The notes under the pieces are model-generated. The model was not told the origin of the DNA and ran no database searches. It saw only the letters and a list, made by a program, of their open reading frames with translations. From contig NC_067207.1 of the NCBI RefSeq assembly GCF_026262505.1, positions 32,332,082 to 32,396,081 on the forward strand: a stretch of DNA of 64,000 bases, given 5' to 3'. Source of the stretch: Trichomonas vaginalis G3 (Eukaryota > Parabasalia > Trichomonadida > Trichomonadidae). Numbering within the stretch: the stretch's first letter is position 1; every line of letters starts with the position of its first letter. A program made the translations under genes and the position numbers. Below, one piece after another: positions 19,149 to 28,898 of this stretch.

Positions 19149-19823
19149 ATGTCCGAACAAGCACCGAAGCCGAGCACAATGGCAGGTGTCCTTTCAAGGT
19201 TGCCAGACAAGCGCCCAATTCAAATTCAAATTGCCCAATTGAAAGCTCATCTGACAAACACCATTAAGACTCTCCAAAGTAGTCTTATGACAGAGATGAC
19301 CAATCTCAAAGCCGATGTCCTCATGAACCAAGCTTCCAATGAGAAATGCCTGAACGATTTCGCGGAAACCTTGCGCAATTACGAGAGAGAGAACCGAGAC
19401 CTTGCCAGACTCATCTACCGTTTCTTCGAAGAGATAGACGCCATCTGGAAGGTACTCGGAAAGGACAGAACATGCAACACCGTACTTCGTGAGTACCAAA
19501 TTGAAGAAGGAATTGTCGAGGAAGAAGAGGAAGAAGAGAAACACGAAGAAGAGGAAGTTTGGGCAACCCTTGTTGCCGATGACGCTTACGAAATTTCCCA
19601 ACCCTACCCATACCAAATCCGCAACAAGGAGACAGGCAAGGTTCTTACCCCAGTCCTCAACAACTTGGGACACTTGAACCTTAACCTTCGGAATCGCGGT
19701 TCAATCTCCATGGGCAAGCTTGTCGCAATTCAATGGGTTCCAAATCCAGACAAGAAGACGAAGGTCAGACACATTGACGGTGACAAGCTCAACAACCGTA
19801 AGGAGAACCTCGAGTGGTTCTAA
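19149..19823 (+). CDS. Maverick A coiled coil fused to an HNH-type endonuclease domain
   Basis: A 224-aa open frame. Residues 1-110 are a helical, coiled-coil-like region, 118-140 an acidic linker (EEGIVEEEEEEEKHEEEE), and 145-224 an HNH domain of the NUMOD4/homing-endonuclease kind: YPYQIRNKETGKVL, then VAIQWVPNPDKK, then VRHIDGDKLNNRKENLEW. The last string carries the His/Asn metal-finger signature (H-x-D-x-x-x-x-N-N-x-x-x-N-L-x-W). Such domains nick or cut DNA. In this setting it could act in replication, packaging or element spread. Intact; the leader contains TTCATTTTTTCG. Confidence 0.65.
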   Translation: MSEQAPKPSTMAGVLSRLPDKRPIQIQIAQLKAHLTNTIKTLQSSLMTEMTNLKADVLMNQASNEKCLNDFAETLRNYERENRDLARLIYRFFEEIDAIWKVLGKDRTCNTVLREYQIEEGIVEEEEEEEKHEEEEVWATLVADDAYEISQPYPYQIRNKETGKVLTPVLNNLGHLNLNLRNRGSISMGKLVAIQWVPNPDKKTKVRHIDGDKLNNRKENLEWF

Positions 19824-19869
19824 GAGTAAAAAATTATTTTAGGGGAAAACCCCAAGTAAATTTAAGTTT

Positions 19870-20127
19870 TTATTTTTGGTATTCGTACCAATTTTGGAAT
19901 GTGAAGACCACATCCCAACCTCTGTACGTGAGTCTTGGGTCCACGTCTAAGACCCTTCTGTAGCAATTCCAAGCCCGAGCAAATTCAATTGTCAACCACT
20001 CGTCTCCTCTGTAGTCTTCAATCCATTCTTTGAAGAGACGGTTGAGTTCGAGCCTGGAATATCTCTTGCCTGGGTCCGAGACCAACATTTGGTTGAACTG
20101 GACGAAGCGCTCAGGGATGTACGCCAT
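19870..20127 (-). CDS. Maverick A 85-aa protein
   Basis: Starts MAYIPERFVQFNQMLVSDPG; small, Trp/Tyr/Arg-rich and mostly helical (RLELNRLFKEWIEDY). The layout slightly recalls small winged-helix modules attached to viral helicases, but this is weak. The leader read on the minus strand, AAGTGACATTTTTTTAATG, has the same Initiator-like class. It ends in convergence with the HNH gene. Confidence 0.45.
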   Translation of the reverse strand: MAYIPERFVQFNQMLVSDPGKRYSRLELNRLFKEWIEDYRGDEWLTIEFARAWNCYRRVLDVDPRLTYRGWDVVFTFQNWYEYQK

Positions 20128-20160
20128 TAAAAAAATGTCACTTTTTTTTGAAAAACGTTT

Positions 20161-22314
20161 TTACTTCATGCAATGTTTAACTATTTCACCATCTTCTTTA
20201 ACACCCCAGTACTTACGCTTGGAGATGACATGAACTTCGGTGAAAATTTTGTCCAATTTGAATTGACCCATCTTTTCACTGACCATTCCCATTTCAATGA
20301 GTTTGTTGTATCCTTCTTCGTTCGTCATGAGTGCGTCAATGTTCTCATAGTAAACCTTGACTTTGGATTTGACTTCGGAGAAGAATTTGTTGTAGTTGTC
20401 AAGGACTGCCTTTGCGAACTGAGGGTAAGACCAATGTTCGACAATAGGTTTTAATGTGGTTACTAAGCCACTTTGACCTTGAGTGAATTCGTACTTCAAA
20501 ACAAAAGGAGAAAACCTTTCAACAAAGTTGTCGACCTTCTCATAATGTTTACTCTTCATCTCTTGAGGTTTCTTAATGGAATATCCCCATGTCGAATTCA
20601 TAAGCAATTTGAGTGTCATTGCAAGTTTGGGGTTTGAAGCTTTCCTAATATCATACAGTTGTTGTATGACTTTTCCAACTGTATAGTTCCTTCCCGGGAA
20701 CTCACCATCTTCGTTTGGAATTCCAGTCGGAATATATTGGACAAACCTCATGTATGCAGCGTTAAGGTCGACATAGTATATCTTTTCATCTGAGTCGAAC
20801 TTGTCGCAACCAATTGGTCCAGTTTGTGGAAATTCAAGTGAGTCTCTTATCTTCTGAGAAACTTCTCCTGTTATCTCATAAACATCGTCGAAGCAACCTG
20901 TTTCATATAAAACCTTCTGACCTAACTCAGATGCTCTCCAATACAATTTGACGTCAATTGGATGTCTCAATGGAAGTTTGTTTATAGCATCTTGAAGTTC
21001 TTGCAACCTCATTGGAAGTTCTTCTGGTTCAGGTTGGTATCCGAACAAACCAACTCCTTGTGGAACTGTGTACTTCTTTTGTACTAGAACTTTGTCTGGA
21101 ACAACTTTTGGTCTTGCTAACAATGAAAAGTTTGTTTCGTCTTTTGGTACAAAAGTTTCTGTCAGCTTGTCATCTGGAATTGGTTCCAACAAACCTTTCT
21201 CGAAAAGAATGTTTACAGCTCTGACAATGTTGCACTTACTTTTACCAAAGAATGGGTTTGTAAGACTTTCGTTCAACATGAAGTGGTTGTGGACAATTAC
21301 AATCTTCAACCATGGTAAGTCTTTGTCAACAACATAGTCGTCATGTGAAGAACCTTTAGCTGTAGGTATGTTGACTCGGATATTGACATTTGCCAACGGT
21401 GCAATTTTTGCCAATTGACCTCTGAGAATGTACCTTGTCTTCACACATGACTCAAGATACTTCATCTTCTCATCTGTAACAAGACCAGAGTTCCTGAGAC
21501 ATGTAAGAATGCAAGGTTCGTTGACAATTGTTTCAATTGAATTGTAAATTCCATACCTTGTCAAGTCAATGTCAGACTTATTTATGAACGGGAAGTATCC
21601 AGCATGTTGTCTGACTGCTTGAGGGTTAGGTTGGTACCATTCGAACTTGACACTTGCAATTCCTTCAATTGCATTCAAAATGTCTGAGTCGGAGTCAACC
21701 ATTTGTTCTCTCTTTGTAGTCTTGAAAGCGTCAAGAAGTTTTGCGGCTGTTTGTTCATTGCCATGTGCATAGTAAATGTGACCATCCAAATCTGTTATGG
21801 TCAATCTGAGATTGTGTCCTTTCTTATTTCCGTCTTGTATGGCAGCAAGTACTCCCATGAAGCCTTCTTTGTTCTTTCCTTCGTCAAAGTTTACTGTAAA
21901 GGTTCGACCAGATGTAATTTGACTTCTAACTTCACGATACTTTTCATATGCATATCTTGTTCTTTCCATGGGAGCATGTGCGTCTTCACCTTTTCCTTTT
22001 TTCCTTCTCAAAGGATGCAATTGTTCGTCATGTTTCCAGTAGAATCTGGCAAAGCCGTCGTGTCCTTCAACTTGAGGTTCACTAACATCGAAAGGCATGT
22101 CCATAAGACGTTCTTCTTCTAACCTCTCTAGTCTGTTTGGATAATTGGCACGTGCTGTTTCCAAATCTAATTCGTAGGTAAGACCTGCCAATTTGTCATA
22201 GACTTTTATTGGCTTTCCCTTCCTATATTTAAACTTCTTCGAAACTCTCCAACCATATCTTTGTAACTCTGCTTTTATTCTAGCAGACTTTCTGTCCATT
22301 CTATATGGGGGCAT
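20161..22314 (-). CDS. Maverick A PolB-type DNA polymerase (protein-primed-like)
   Basis: A 717-aa open frame starting MPPYRMDRKSARIKAELQRY. Polymerase palm motifs are visible near the C-terminus: motif A YYVDLNAAYMRF near 513-524, motif B KLAMTLKLLMNSTWGYS near 561-577, and a divergent motif C VYYENIDALMT near 652-662. The middle region (LKIVIVHNHFMLNE, near 340-355) is shared with the polymerase of Maverick B (DLLLVEDHYMLNE), tying both to the same lineage. I see no exonuclease domain, unlike Maverick B. The leader is the AT-rich TTTTTATAAAAATG type. It should copy the element's linear DNA. Confidence 0.6.
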   Translation of the reverse strand: MPPYRMDRKSARIKAELQRYGWRVSKKFKYRKGKPIKVYDKLAGLTYELDLETARANYPNRLERLEEERLMDMPFDVSEPQVEGHDGFARFYWKHDEQLHPLRRKKGKGEDAHAPMERTRYAYEKYREVRSQITSGRTFTVNFDEGKNKEGFMGVLAAIQDGNKKGHNLRLTITDLDGHIYYAHGNEQTAAKLLDAFKTTKREQMVDSDSDILNAIEGIASVKFEWYQPNPQAVRQHAGYFPFINKSDIDLTRYGIYNSIETIVNEPCILTCLRNSGLVTDEKMKYLESCVKTRYILRGQLAKIAPLANVNIRVNIPTAKGSSHDDYVVDKDLPWLKIVIVHNHFMLNESLTNPFFGKSKCNIVRAVNILFEKGLLEPIPDDKLTETFVPKDETNFSLLARPKVVPDKVLVQKKYTVPQGVGLFGYQPEPEELPMRLQELQDAINKLPLRHPIDVKLYWRASELGQKVLYETGCFDDVYEITGEVSQKIRDSLEFPQTGPIGCDKFDSDEKIYYVDLNAAYMRFVQYIPTGIPNEDGEFPGRNYTVGKVIQQLYDIRKASNPKLAMTLKLLMNSTWGYSIKKPQEMKSKHYEKVDNFVERFSPFVLKYEFTQGQSGLVTTLKPIVEHWSYPQFAKAVLDNYNKFFSEVKSKVKVYYENIDALMTNEEGYNKLIEMGMVSEKMGQFKLDKIFTEVHVISKRKYWGVKEDGEIVKHCMK

Positions 22315-22345
22315 TTTTATAAAAATAAAAAAATATTTTTTTTCT

Positions 22346-22930
22346 TTACTTTACATAACCGCCTGCTGCCATAAGTCTTTGACGCCAACCCATACCAGCT
22401 AATGAAAGTTGACTTGGTTTAGTTTGGAAACTAAACTTTGGTTTTGGTTTATCTTCAGTTTTTGGTTTCTCTTCTTCTATCGGTTTTTCGTCACTTTTCG
22501 GTTCCTCTGACTTTACTTCACTTGCAGGAACAGTTGTGTCGTCAACATCTTCATAAATATCATATGCCATTTGTTTTTGTTTTCCTTTCAACTTTTTGTG
22601 TTTGTTGTAAAGTTTAGAATATTTCGACTCTAAGTCAATGAGATGTTCTATAATGAACTGTTGGTCAGTGAAGTAAACTTTTCCATCTGTTGTCTCGAAA
22701 GCTCCTTCAGACTTCAATATTTTATTTGTGAGAGTCTGTTTCTTTTTTGAGATACTAGCCGTTCCATTTCTATGAAAAGTGACTTTATAGTTAGGGTTTG
22801 TATTTCCAGACCTGGCACTTTCTATTATTGAATTTTTCTCTTCATCTGTAAGTTCTTTGACAGGTTTTGACAATGGTTCTGAACTTTTTGTTTGTGGTGT
22901 CAAATCTACCGTTTCAACTTCTTCGGTCAT
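22346..22930 (-). CDS. Maverick A 194-aa protein of a recurrent small-protein family
   Basis: Starts MTEEVETVDLTPQTKSSEPL. Residues about 28-65 (EEKNSIIESARSGNTNPNYK, then TASISKKKQTL) match by eye the N-terminus of the 85-aa gene at 29.1-29.3 kb and, more weakly, the start of the 72-aa frame at 26.5-26.7 kb. A Lys-rich helix (LYNKHKKLKGKQKQM) and an acidic/Pro tail follow. No known domain. It sits between polymerase and integrase; the leader is ACTGAGATGAAATG. Confidence 0.5.
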   Translation of the reverse strand: MTEEVETVDLTPQTKSSEPLSKPVKELTDEEKNSIIESARSGNTNPNYKVTFHRNGTASISKKKQTLTNKILKSEGAFETTDGKVYFTDQQFIIEHLIDLESKYSKLYNKHKKLKGKQKQMAYDIYEDVDDTTVPASEVKSEEPKSDEKPIEEEKPKTEDKPKPKFSFQTKPSQLSLAGMGWRQRLMAAGGYVK

Positions 22931-22949
22931 TTCATCTCAGTAAAAAATT

Positions 22950-23114
22950 TTAGTTTGGTTTGTTTTCAACTGGTTGTTGTTGTGGAGGTGGGATGGTTCC
23001 TTTAATAATATCATTCAGTTTCACATGCTGAGCCTGACTATATGGTATCGGTTTAAATGCTGGAAGCCGACAAATCCATCTTGAACTCATTTGTCTCAAT
23101 GCTGCATTGTTCAT
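22950..23114 (-). CDS. Maverick A 54-aa peptide
   Basis: MNNAALRQMSSRWICRLPAF... ending QQQPVENKPN. Below usual ORF cut-offs, but it is packed tightly between two genes and its leader ATTGAGATGAAATG matches that of the 194-aa gene, which supports expression. No family is recognised. Confidence 0.4.
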   Translation of the reverse strand: MNNAALRQMSSRWICRLPAFKPIPYSQAQHVKLNDIIKGTIPPPQQQPVENKPN

Positions 23115-23133
23115 TTCATCTCAATAAAAAACT

Positions 23134-23535
23134 TTACATTCCCCACGTTTGAGGCGGTTGAGGTTGGTTATTGTTTACCCACTGTTGTGCATGGTTATAT
23201 CCTCTGTTAAAGAATCTTTCACCTTGGTCCATATAGTGTCCTGCTTGGTTATAGTAGTCATTTGCTTTGTTATAATAGTTTCCTGCTTGTCTTCCTACAT
23301 TGTCCATCCATCCTTGAACTTTTCCTCTTGTTTCAGGATTTGGAATAAGATTTGTTGCATCTCGTGCTACATCCCAACCTTTCTGTACAGTTTGTATAAT
23401 AGGTTGTGCTTTCTCTTTCAGTATACCTAATGTACTCAAAATCTTCCTTCCAATTCCAAATGCACCTCTGGCTATTGTTCCCACTGCGGGTAAAAATCTA
23501 GATGCGACTCCTGCTAATGCGCCAAATAAACCCAT
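23134..23535 (-). CDS. Maverick A Gly-rich amphipathic protein (pVI-like by layout)
   Basis: 133 aa. The first 40 residues are an amphipathic, Gly/Ala-rich membrane-active-looking helix (MGLFGALAGVASRFLPAVGT), followed by a soluble Tyr/Asn/Gln-rich tail (YYNKANDYYNQAGHYMDQ). This layout resembles adenovirus protein VI and small membrane-lytic or minor capsid proteins, but no sequence homology can be claimed. It is divergent from the integrase with only 17 bp between the two ATGs. Confidence 0.45.
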   Translation of the reverse strand: MGLFGALAGVASRFLPAVGTIARGAFGIGRKILSTLGILKEKAQPIIQTVQKGWDVARDATNLIPNPETRGKVQGWMDNVGRQAGNYYNKANDYYNQAGHYMDQGERFFNRGYNHAQQWVNNNQPQPPQTWGM

Positions 23536-23552
23536 TTCTTATAGGGTAAAAA

Positions 23553-24511
23553 ATGACGAATCCGAACAAGGACCCCTATGTTTCTAAAGCGACAAAGAAA
23601 GCACTCATGATAAAAATCTTTAGTTCAACACCAAATGCTTGGTTTATGGATATCTTGGAAAACATTCCGAGGTATAGAGAAGATGGACCACCATACTGGT
23701 TAATATTTGTTGGTCAAAACACAAGATACTGTGAAGCCATACCATTACAGTCCAAAGCTATTTTAGATATCTTAGCAGCTTTGACAATATTCGTTGACAA
23801 ATACCATCCAACAAAACTGACATCTGACTGTGAAAGTTCTTTCAAATCAGATGATGTAAAAAACTATCTGCGTTCAAAAAATGTAAACCAATATTTCATT
23901 GTCGACCAAAACCATTCTGCTCTTGGTGTCATTGACGGTTGTATAAAAATGTTAAGAGACTTAAACCAACCACAAGGTGGTGAAGCAAATGAAATGTCAT
24001 ATGACGACAAGTATAGACACTTCTCCCAGGCAAAGATGAGACAAGTTTTAAATATTTACAATAACCGTAAACAAAAAGGTTTGGGAAACCACTCCCCCGA
24101 AGAAATGAAAAACAACCCTGACTTAGAGAAAGACTATATATTTAATAATTTAGTCAAAAGAGACAAACAAGAAAGAATGCCGGGCTTCAAACTTCAGAAA
24201 GGTGACAAAGTAAAAATAGAAATACCTAAACGCGACCCATATGAAAATACTATTGACTATGACAACAATGGGAACCGACAGGTACTCACATTCGTGTTCG
24301 TAAAAATAGAAGAAAGTATACAAGAGAATATTATGAAGTTTTAGGCAAACATGGCAAAATGTACACACTGCAAGCAGAAGATAAAACTACTATTGTCAGA
24401 CCTCGTTTCAAACTTGTCAAAGTTCAAGGTGGTATACTTTCAAAGACAGTTCCTAACAAATATAAGACAACTCCTGACGAATATGCTAAAGAAGTTGAAA
24501 ATGACGACTAA
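23553..24511 (+). pseudogene. Maverick A retroviral-type (rve) integrase, broken
   Basis: The rve core is recognisable: AWFMDILENIP with the first Asp, TSDCESSFKSDDVKNYL with the second, then HSALGVIDGCIKMLRDL, the usual Polinton integrase segment. A basic strand-rich C-terminal part follows (LQKGDKVKIEIPKRD). The enzyme inserts the element's ends into host DNA. About one break. It lies near the right end, as is common in Mavericks. Confidence 0.7.
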
Positions 24512-25815
24512 GCAATTCTATACCATGCGTAAACTGTCATGTAAGGTGGCATGTATTCTTTACTTTGTCCCGTTGTTTGCGTATATCCTGAAACGAAATG
24601 TGTATGGTTTCCTTCTCCCTGAGTGTCATCCAGTAACAATTTATAGCAAACTTAACGTCGTCTTTAACATCATATCCTTTACCTTTTGTCATTCCTGACC
24701 AATCCCAATATCTATGCTTATGCCAACCTGCTTGAGATGTACTTAAATCTATGTAATGACTGTGTGCAGGTAAATTTTCACCTGAAATCGTTTTACTTCC
24801 ACCTGTTTCCTTTGAAGAGTTTGCACAATACAAAAACCTGTCGACTATTTGTTCCCATGCACCAACACCAAACATTACTTGAGGACCTCTTGCATCCATA
24901 GATGTATAAATAGAACCTACTGGGTTCATTAAATCAAACATATGAGATATTATAGGATTGTCTCTTTTGAACTTAAAATATAGTGCAACTATTTCAGGTT
25001 TCTTCTGGTTTGTGTCAGAATATTTTTTATAATATAATCTTATGTTTTCAGGGTAGGTAAAATCTTGACTATAATATTTATTTCTGTCATCTGTATAATA
25101 ATATACTATTCTCGTTTTTTCTATTGCATTATATCTTTTATATCTATAATAATCTAAATATAATGTTAGCTTTTGTTCATCTACATGTGGTGTTCTGTCG
25201 TCATCTCCATAGTCATAATAATGTGGTGCCGGAGCTGGGTCAGGCAATGTCATATCTGCCATTTCATAAACTCTTAAATATTTCTTTTGTTCGTCTCCAT
25301 ATAAGTTTAAGTAGCAGTTGTTGTCTAATGGAACTTTAACTTGTGTACCATCATTCTTTTTATAGCTTACATACATTTCATTGTTATTTTTCGGAATGAG
25401 TTTATACCGTGTACCATTTTTTAAGGACTGTACCAACTGCCATCTAAAATATTTATTTTCTTCATTGACAGAAAAGTCACCAACAATAGTTTCAATATTT
25501 TTTGTTCCTATCAAACTTTGGTATATTTCATTGACATATGTTTTATCTGCTTTCTTTTCAAGGCTAACGTTTAAGTCTGTTATTTCAGAAGATGTATGTG
25601 TATGTCCAACGTCACTTTTCCTGTTTAAGGTTTCTTGTAAGTTTGTAATATTTGCAATGGTATGTGTATGTCCAACGTCACTTTTCCTGTTTAAGGTTTC
25701 TTGTAAGTTTGTAATATTTGCAATGGTATGTGTATGTCCAACGTCACTTTTCCTGTTTAAGGTTTCTTGTAAGTTTGTAATATCAGATATAGAATGTGTA
25801 TGTCCAACGGCACTT
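24512..25815 (-). pseudogene. Maverick A tail-fibre/collar-like attachment protein, broken
   Basis: N-terminal tandem repeats of 22 residues (GHTHTIANITNLQETLNR...), three and a half units, resemble phage tail-fibre repeats. Then comes a beta-rich shaft. Near the C-terminus is a collar-type segment with MNPVGSIYTSMDARGPQVMF, GAWEQIVDRFLYC and GENLPAHSHYID, the signature found in phage tail-collar and Gp10-like domains. By analogy it would form a receptor-binding spike. About two breaks. The repeat DNA (about 25580-25815) is nearly identical between units, suggesting recent unit duplication. Confidence 0.6.
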
Positions 25816-26020
25816 TAGTTAGTATACATATCATGTGTACGGAGGCACTGCGAGCCTCCTTACCCATTATATGTGAATTTGACACTTTACAAAACCGTTA
25901 GCGTATATTTTACAATACAAACACAAACACCAACTTAACCTTAAATATTTATAAAGCCGCCAACCACTTCACCTCACTAACGTTTTCACAAACGACTTCA
26001 CTACTGTAAAATAAACGTTC

Positions 26021-26347
26021 TCACTTACAAAAGTATTGCAACTCTTCCCATTGCTGTGCTTCACACAATAGTTCATATTCTTCAGTATCGCTGCTGTCGC
26101 TCCAATCGTCAGAGTCAAAGTCACTGTCAAAATAAATGTTAGTAAGTTTTGACAAAGCTAATGAAACACGCTTACCGTTTGTATCGTATGCTTGTATAAA
26201 CTTTCCATTCTTCATTCCTTCATAAACGCTCAAACTAACTTTACCCTTTCTCCCTCGTATCTGATAGAATGTATTTTCACGAGGAACGAAGAACAAATTC
26301 TTGAACTCATGACCGTTGTAGTTTGTTATCTCAATAGTTTTCGTCAT
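26021..26347 (-). CDS. Maverick B 108-aa protein
   Basis: MTKTIEITNYNGHEFKNLFF..., beta-rich for 75 residues, then an acidic stretch (DSDFDSDDWSDSSDTEEYEL) and a Cys-containing end. No family is recognised. The leader is the AT-rich TTTTTATATAAATG type seen at Maverick B genes. Confidence 0.45.
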   Translation of the reverse strand: MTKTIEITNYNGHEFKNLFFVPRENTFYQIRGRKGKVSLSVYEGMKNGKFIQAYDTNGKRVSLALSKLTNIYFDSDFDSDDWSDSSDTEEYELLCEAQQWEELQYFCK

Positions 26348-26490
26348 TTATATAAAAATAAAATAAAAAATAATTTTAAAAAAATAAACTTAAAAATTAA
26401 TGATATCACCACCCTCACACATATGAAAACATAGCACAAAAATAAATTTAGGTGAAGTGTGAAATCTCACCTCTTTTTTCACCTCTTTTT

Positions 26491-26751
26491 TCACCCTGTT
26501 GAATTCATTGCTTTATAACTCTCTTCCTTTCTCAACTCTTCTAACTTCTTCTTAAGTTCAGCAATGTTGTCCTCATGAAGTTTAATCTTTCTCAAAATTC
26601 CTTCTTTATCTAATGGTTGCTTTATCTTTCTAAACTGAACTCTACCATCCTTCATAGTATGAATGTAAAAACCTTCTGGAATAGTTCCTGATTTAATGTA
26701 TTCTACCAAAACTTTTGTTTCATTGCTTCAGTGACTTTAGTCGTCATTTCA
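26491..26751 (-). pseudogene. Maverick B small gene, recurrent family, broken
   Basis: Starts at MTTKVTEAMKQKF. The main open part (72 aa) begins with a short segment, IPEGFYIHTMKDGRVQFRKI, comparable to the basic-strand region of the genes at 22.3-22.9 and 29.1-29.3 kb, and then forms a charged coiled-coil helix (HEDNIAELKKKLEELRKEE). About one break. Role unknown. Confidence 0.4.
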
Positions 26752-26794
26752 ATCAAATAAAAATTTTAATATTAAATAAAAATAACGTTATTTT

Positions 26795-27040
26795 TCAGTA
26801 AGGAAACGCAGGAGTTTTACGATTTATTTGAGGAGTAGGTTCTGGTTTAAATGTTGGAGTCGGTTTAGGAGTTGACTTTTGAACAGGAGTTTGTACTTCC
26901 ATAGGTTCAGGAGTCATTGAAGGTTTTGCTTGTGAAGGCGTTGGTTTTGACGTTGGTTTTGGCGAAGGTGTTGGAGTTTGTTTAACTTCAGCTACTTCAG
27001 TATTATTTACAACATTTGCTTTATTTCTTTTCAACATCAT
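26795..27040 (-). CDS. Maverick B Pro/Thr-rich 81-aa protein
   Basis: MMLKRNKANVVNNTEVAEVK followed by a Pro/Thr/Ser/Lys linker (TPTPSPKPTSKPTPSQAKPS). Its start overlaps the end of the 27021-27266 frame by 20 bp, so the two may be expressed together or once formed one protein. Low complexity; role unknown. Confidence 0.4.
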   Translation of the reverse strand: MMLKRNKANVVNNTEVAEVKQTPTPSPKPTSKPTPSQAKPSMTPEPMEVQTPVQKSTPKPTPTFKPEPTPQINRKTPAFPY

Positions 27041-27266
27041 AACTTGCTCCTGCTGTAGCTAGCAAACCTAGTGGGAGACCATATCTTATATAAGGACTTG
27101 ACCAAATGCTATTTTTGACAGGAGCTGGTGGAACACCTAACCTTGGTGAGACTGCTCTTTGCCATTGTGCAGCTCGTAAGAAATATTCAATAGGTGCTCC
27201 ATAATCGTTTGGTAAAGTTTGTTTCATAGATGGTGAAGGTTCACGAGAGCTTGATGAAGAACTCAT
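27021..27266 (-). CDS. Maverick B 81-aa protein
   Basis: MSSSSSSREPSPSMKQTLPN..., a polar N-terminus and a Gly/Ala/Leu hydrophobic C-terminal segment (YGLPLGLLATAGASYDVEKK), possibly membrane-associated. The leader is TTTAAAGCTTATAAATG. Overlaps the Pro/Thr-rich gene. Not recognised. Confidence 0.4.
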   Translation of the reverse strand: MSSSSSSREPSPSMKQTLPNDYGAPIEYFLRAAQWQRAVSPRLGVPPAPVKNSIWSSPYIRYGLPLGLLATAGASYDVEKK

Positions 27267-27299
27267 TTATAAGCTTTAAAATAAACGTTCATCCTTTAT

Positions 27300-28872
27300 T
27301 CCTCACTGTCGTCCGCAGCTAAGTTATAGTCATCTAATCTTATTATTGGGATTCCATTAGCACGCACCTGAATGGCAAAGCAACAATCCCTCATAAATCC
27401 AATAAGTGGCTTTGGTACATTTTTCAGTTGCTAGTTCAATAGGTCCTTTAACAAACAATTATTTGTATGTTATTGGAGCAGTAGATGTTTGACCTTGCTG
27501 GAAGCAAAAGTCCACTTCAGTTGGAAAACCACATAAGAAATGTGTGTTGTCATAGCTAATCCCATTTATGTTCCACACTACCACATCCACCAATGACCTC
27601 ATAACATCTTCATTAAATCCTATCATATCATTGTTTGTATTGCAAGCGTTCGCAACCATTTCAATAAAATACAGGTCCATATGATTTTTTCAGGTTCTGC
27701 AGGCATATTTCCATAAGCTCCCATGGAAAGCTGAGATATTTAACTTAGGGTTCTCAAAATTAACATAATAGTTGTCTTTCTTTCTAAATAGTGCCCAAAT
27801 ACTTTTAACATTAATAGGCGTATAAGCTGCTGTAAATGTTGCACTTGAACTATCTGTATTCTTTGAGAATGAACCGTCCATAGGAATCCAATCCATAACT
27901 TTAACAGGAAAACATAAAGCCTCGTTTGTATAATGTTCTACAAGTTCTGTATAAATGTTAGGGTCTAAAGAGAATGACTTTGGATGAATGAAACATTCAT
28001 TAAAATCCATCTTTGTTCGAAATAGTTGCTGGGTTACAGTTGTAATAGTAACTGTTCCACTAGCTTCTATTGCCTTCGTTATCATAGTGAATGGTTCATT
28101 CCATGGAACAAATTTATTTGTCGGTGGATTTGAATCTGAAGCAAATGCAACTTTAAGAGTTGGATTGAAAGCAATGATATCATTTACAGATATAGATGTG
28201 CATTGTAAGGCGTCGCTACTGAACTTTACTTTAAGCTGAATGTTTCCTGCAAAAGCTGGAATAAATCGAATAGCTTCTAATGGTAAAAACTTCTAACAGG
28301 AATTCTTAAACGAAGCTTAAAATCAAATGATTTTCCTGCTGTAATTGGACCACTAACAATTTGTCCTGTTCTGCATGTTCCCGAATGACTCCATACATCT
28401 TCATGTCGAGTCTTTGAGAAAACATCTACTTTCTTTATTTGTTCGGTAGTTTGTGAGTTTGAAGTTATATATGCTTCTTCTCTTGCGTTGTCTTGAGAAT
28501 ATACGATACGACCATTTGCAAGGATTTGATATCCAGCAACTGCATAGAAAGCGTCATCGAAACCAATCCAAAATCCTGGTGGGTTTGTTTTATTGGAACC
28601 TGAACCAATTTCTTTATCTACAATAAATTGACCTTCCATTTTATACGTAATGAATGTATTGTAAAGGTCCAACATATTTTCACCAGGAGGTGAGAGATTG
28701 AATGTTACCCATGTGTTATCTTTAGCAGTTCCAGGTTGTGATGAATCTTTGCGTCAGAATATTTTCTATTAGTGTCACCAATTTGAACTGCATTGTCTAT
28801 GATATCGAAATATGAGCGAATCTGATGAATATGCTCTGCTGGAGTAAATTCGTTTAGCTGTTCGTTCTGCAT
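27300..28872 (-). pseudogene. Maverick B major capsid protein, broken
   Basis: Begins MQNEQLNEFTPAEHIHQIRS. Coding remnants include NPPGFWIGFDDAFYAVAGYQ and KSFDFKLRLRIPVRSF, which correspond in order and character to segments of the Maverick A capsid gene (GIFYVGYQYAPEVFMGYK; KVKLKLRVPLSSF). It is therefore a divergent double-jelly-roll-type capsid gene. Several breaks. Confidence 0.55.
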
Positions 28873-28898
28873 GTATTTACTTCAGATAAAATATCTAT

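Larger units (their letters stand above)
3880..25830. mobile_element. Maverick/Polinton A (virus-like element, broken)
   Basis: Virus-like element of the Maverick/Polinton family, about 22 kb. Recognised parts: double-jelly-roll-type major capsid protein, putative minor capsid protein, SF3 helicase, FtsK/HerA-like packaging ATPase, PolB polymerase, rve integrase and fibre-like protein, plus about a dozen small unknown genes. It is broken: one mariner insertion and roughly ten frame breaks, concentrated in 11.9-14.8 kb and in the integrase/fibre end, while 4-9.8 kb and 15-23.5 kb are largely open. That fits a fairly recent, mostly degrading copy. I could not find a matching pair of terminal inverted repeats, so both ends are estimates from gene content and composition. 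Confidence 0.7.
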
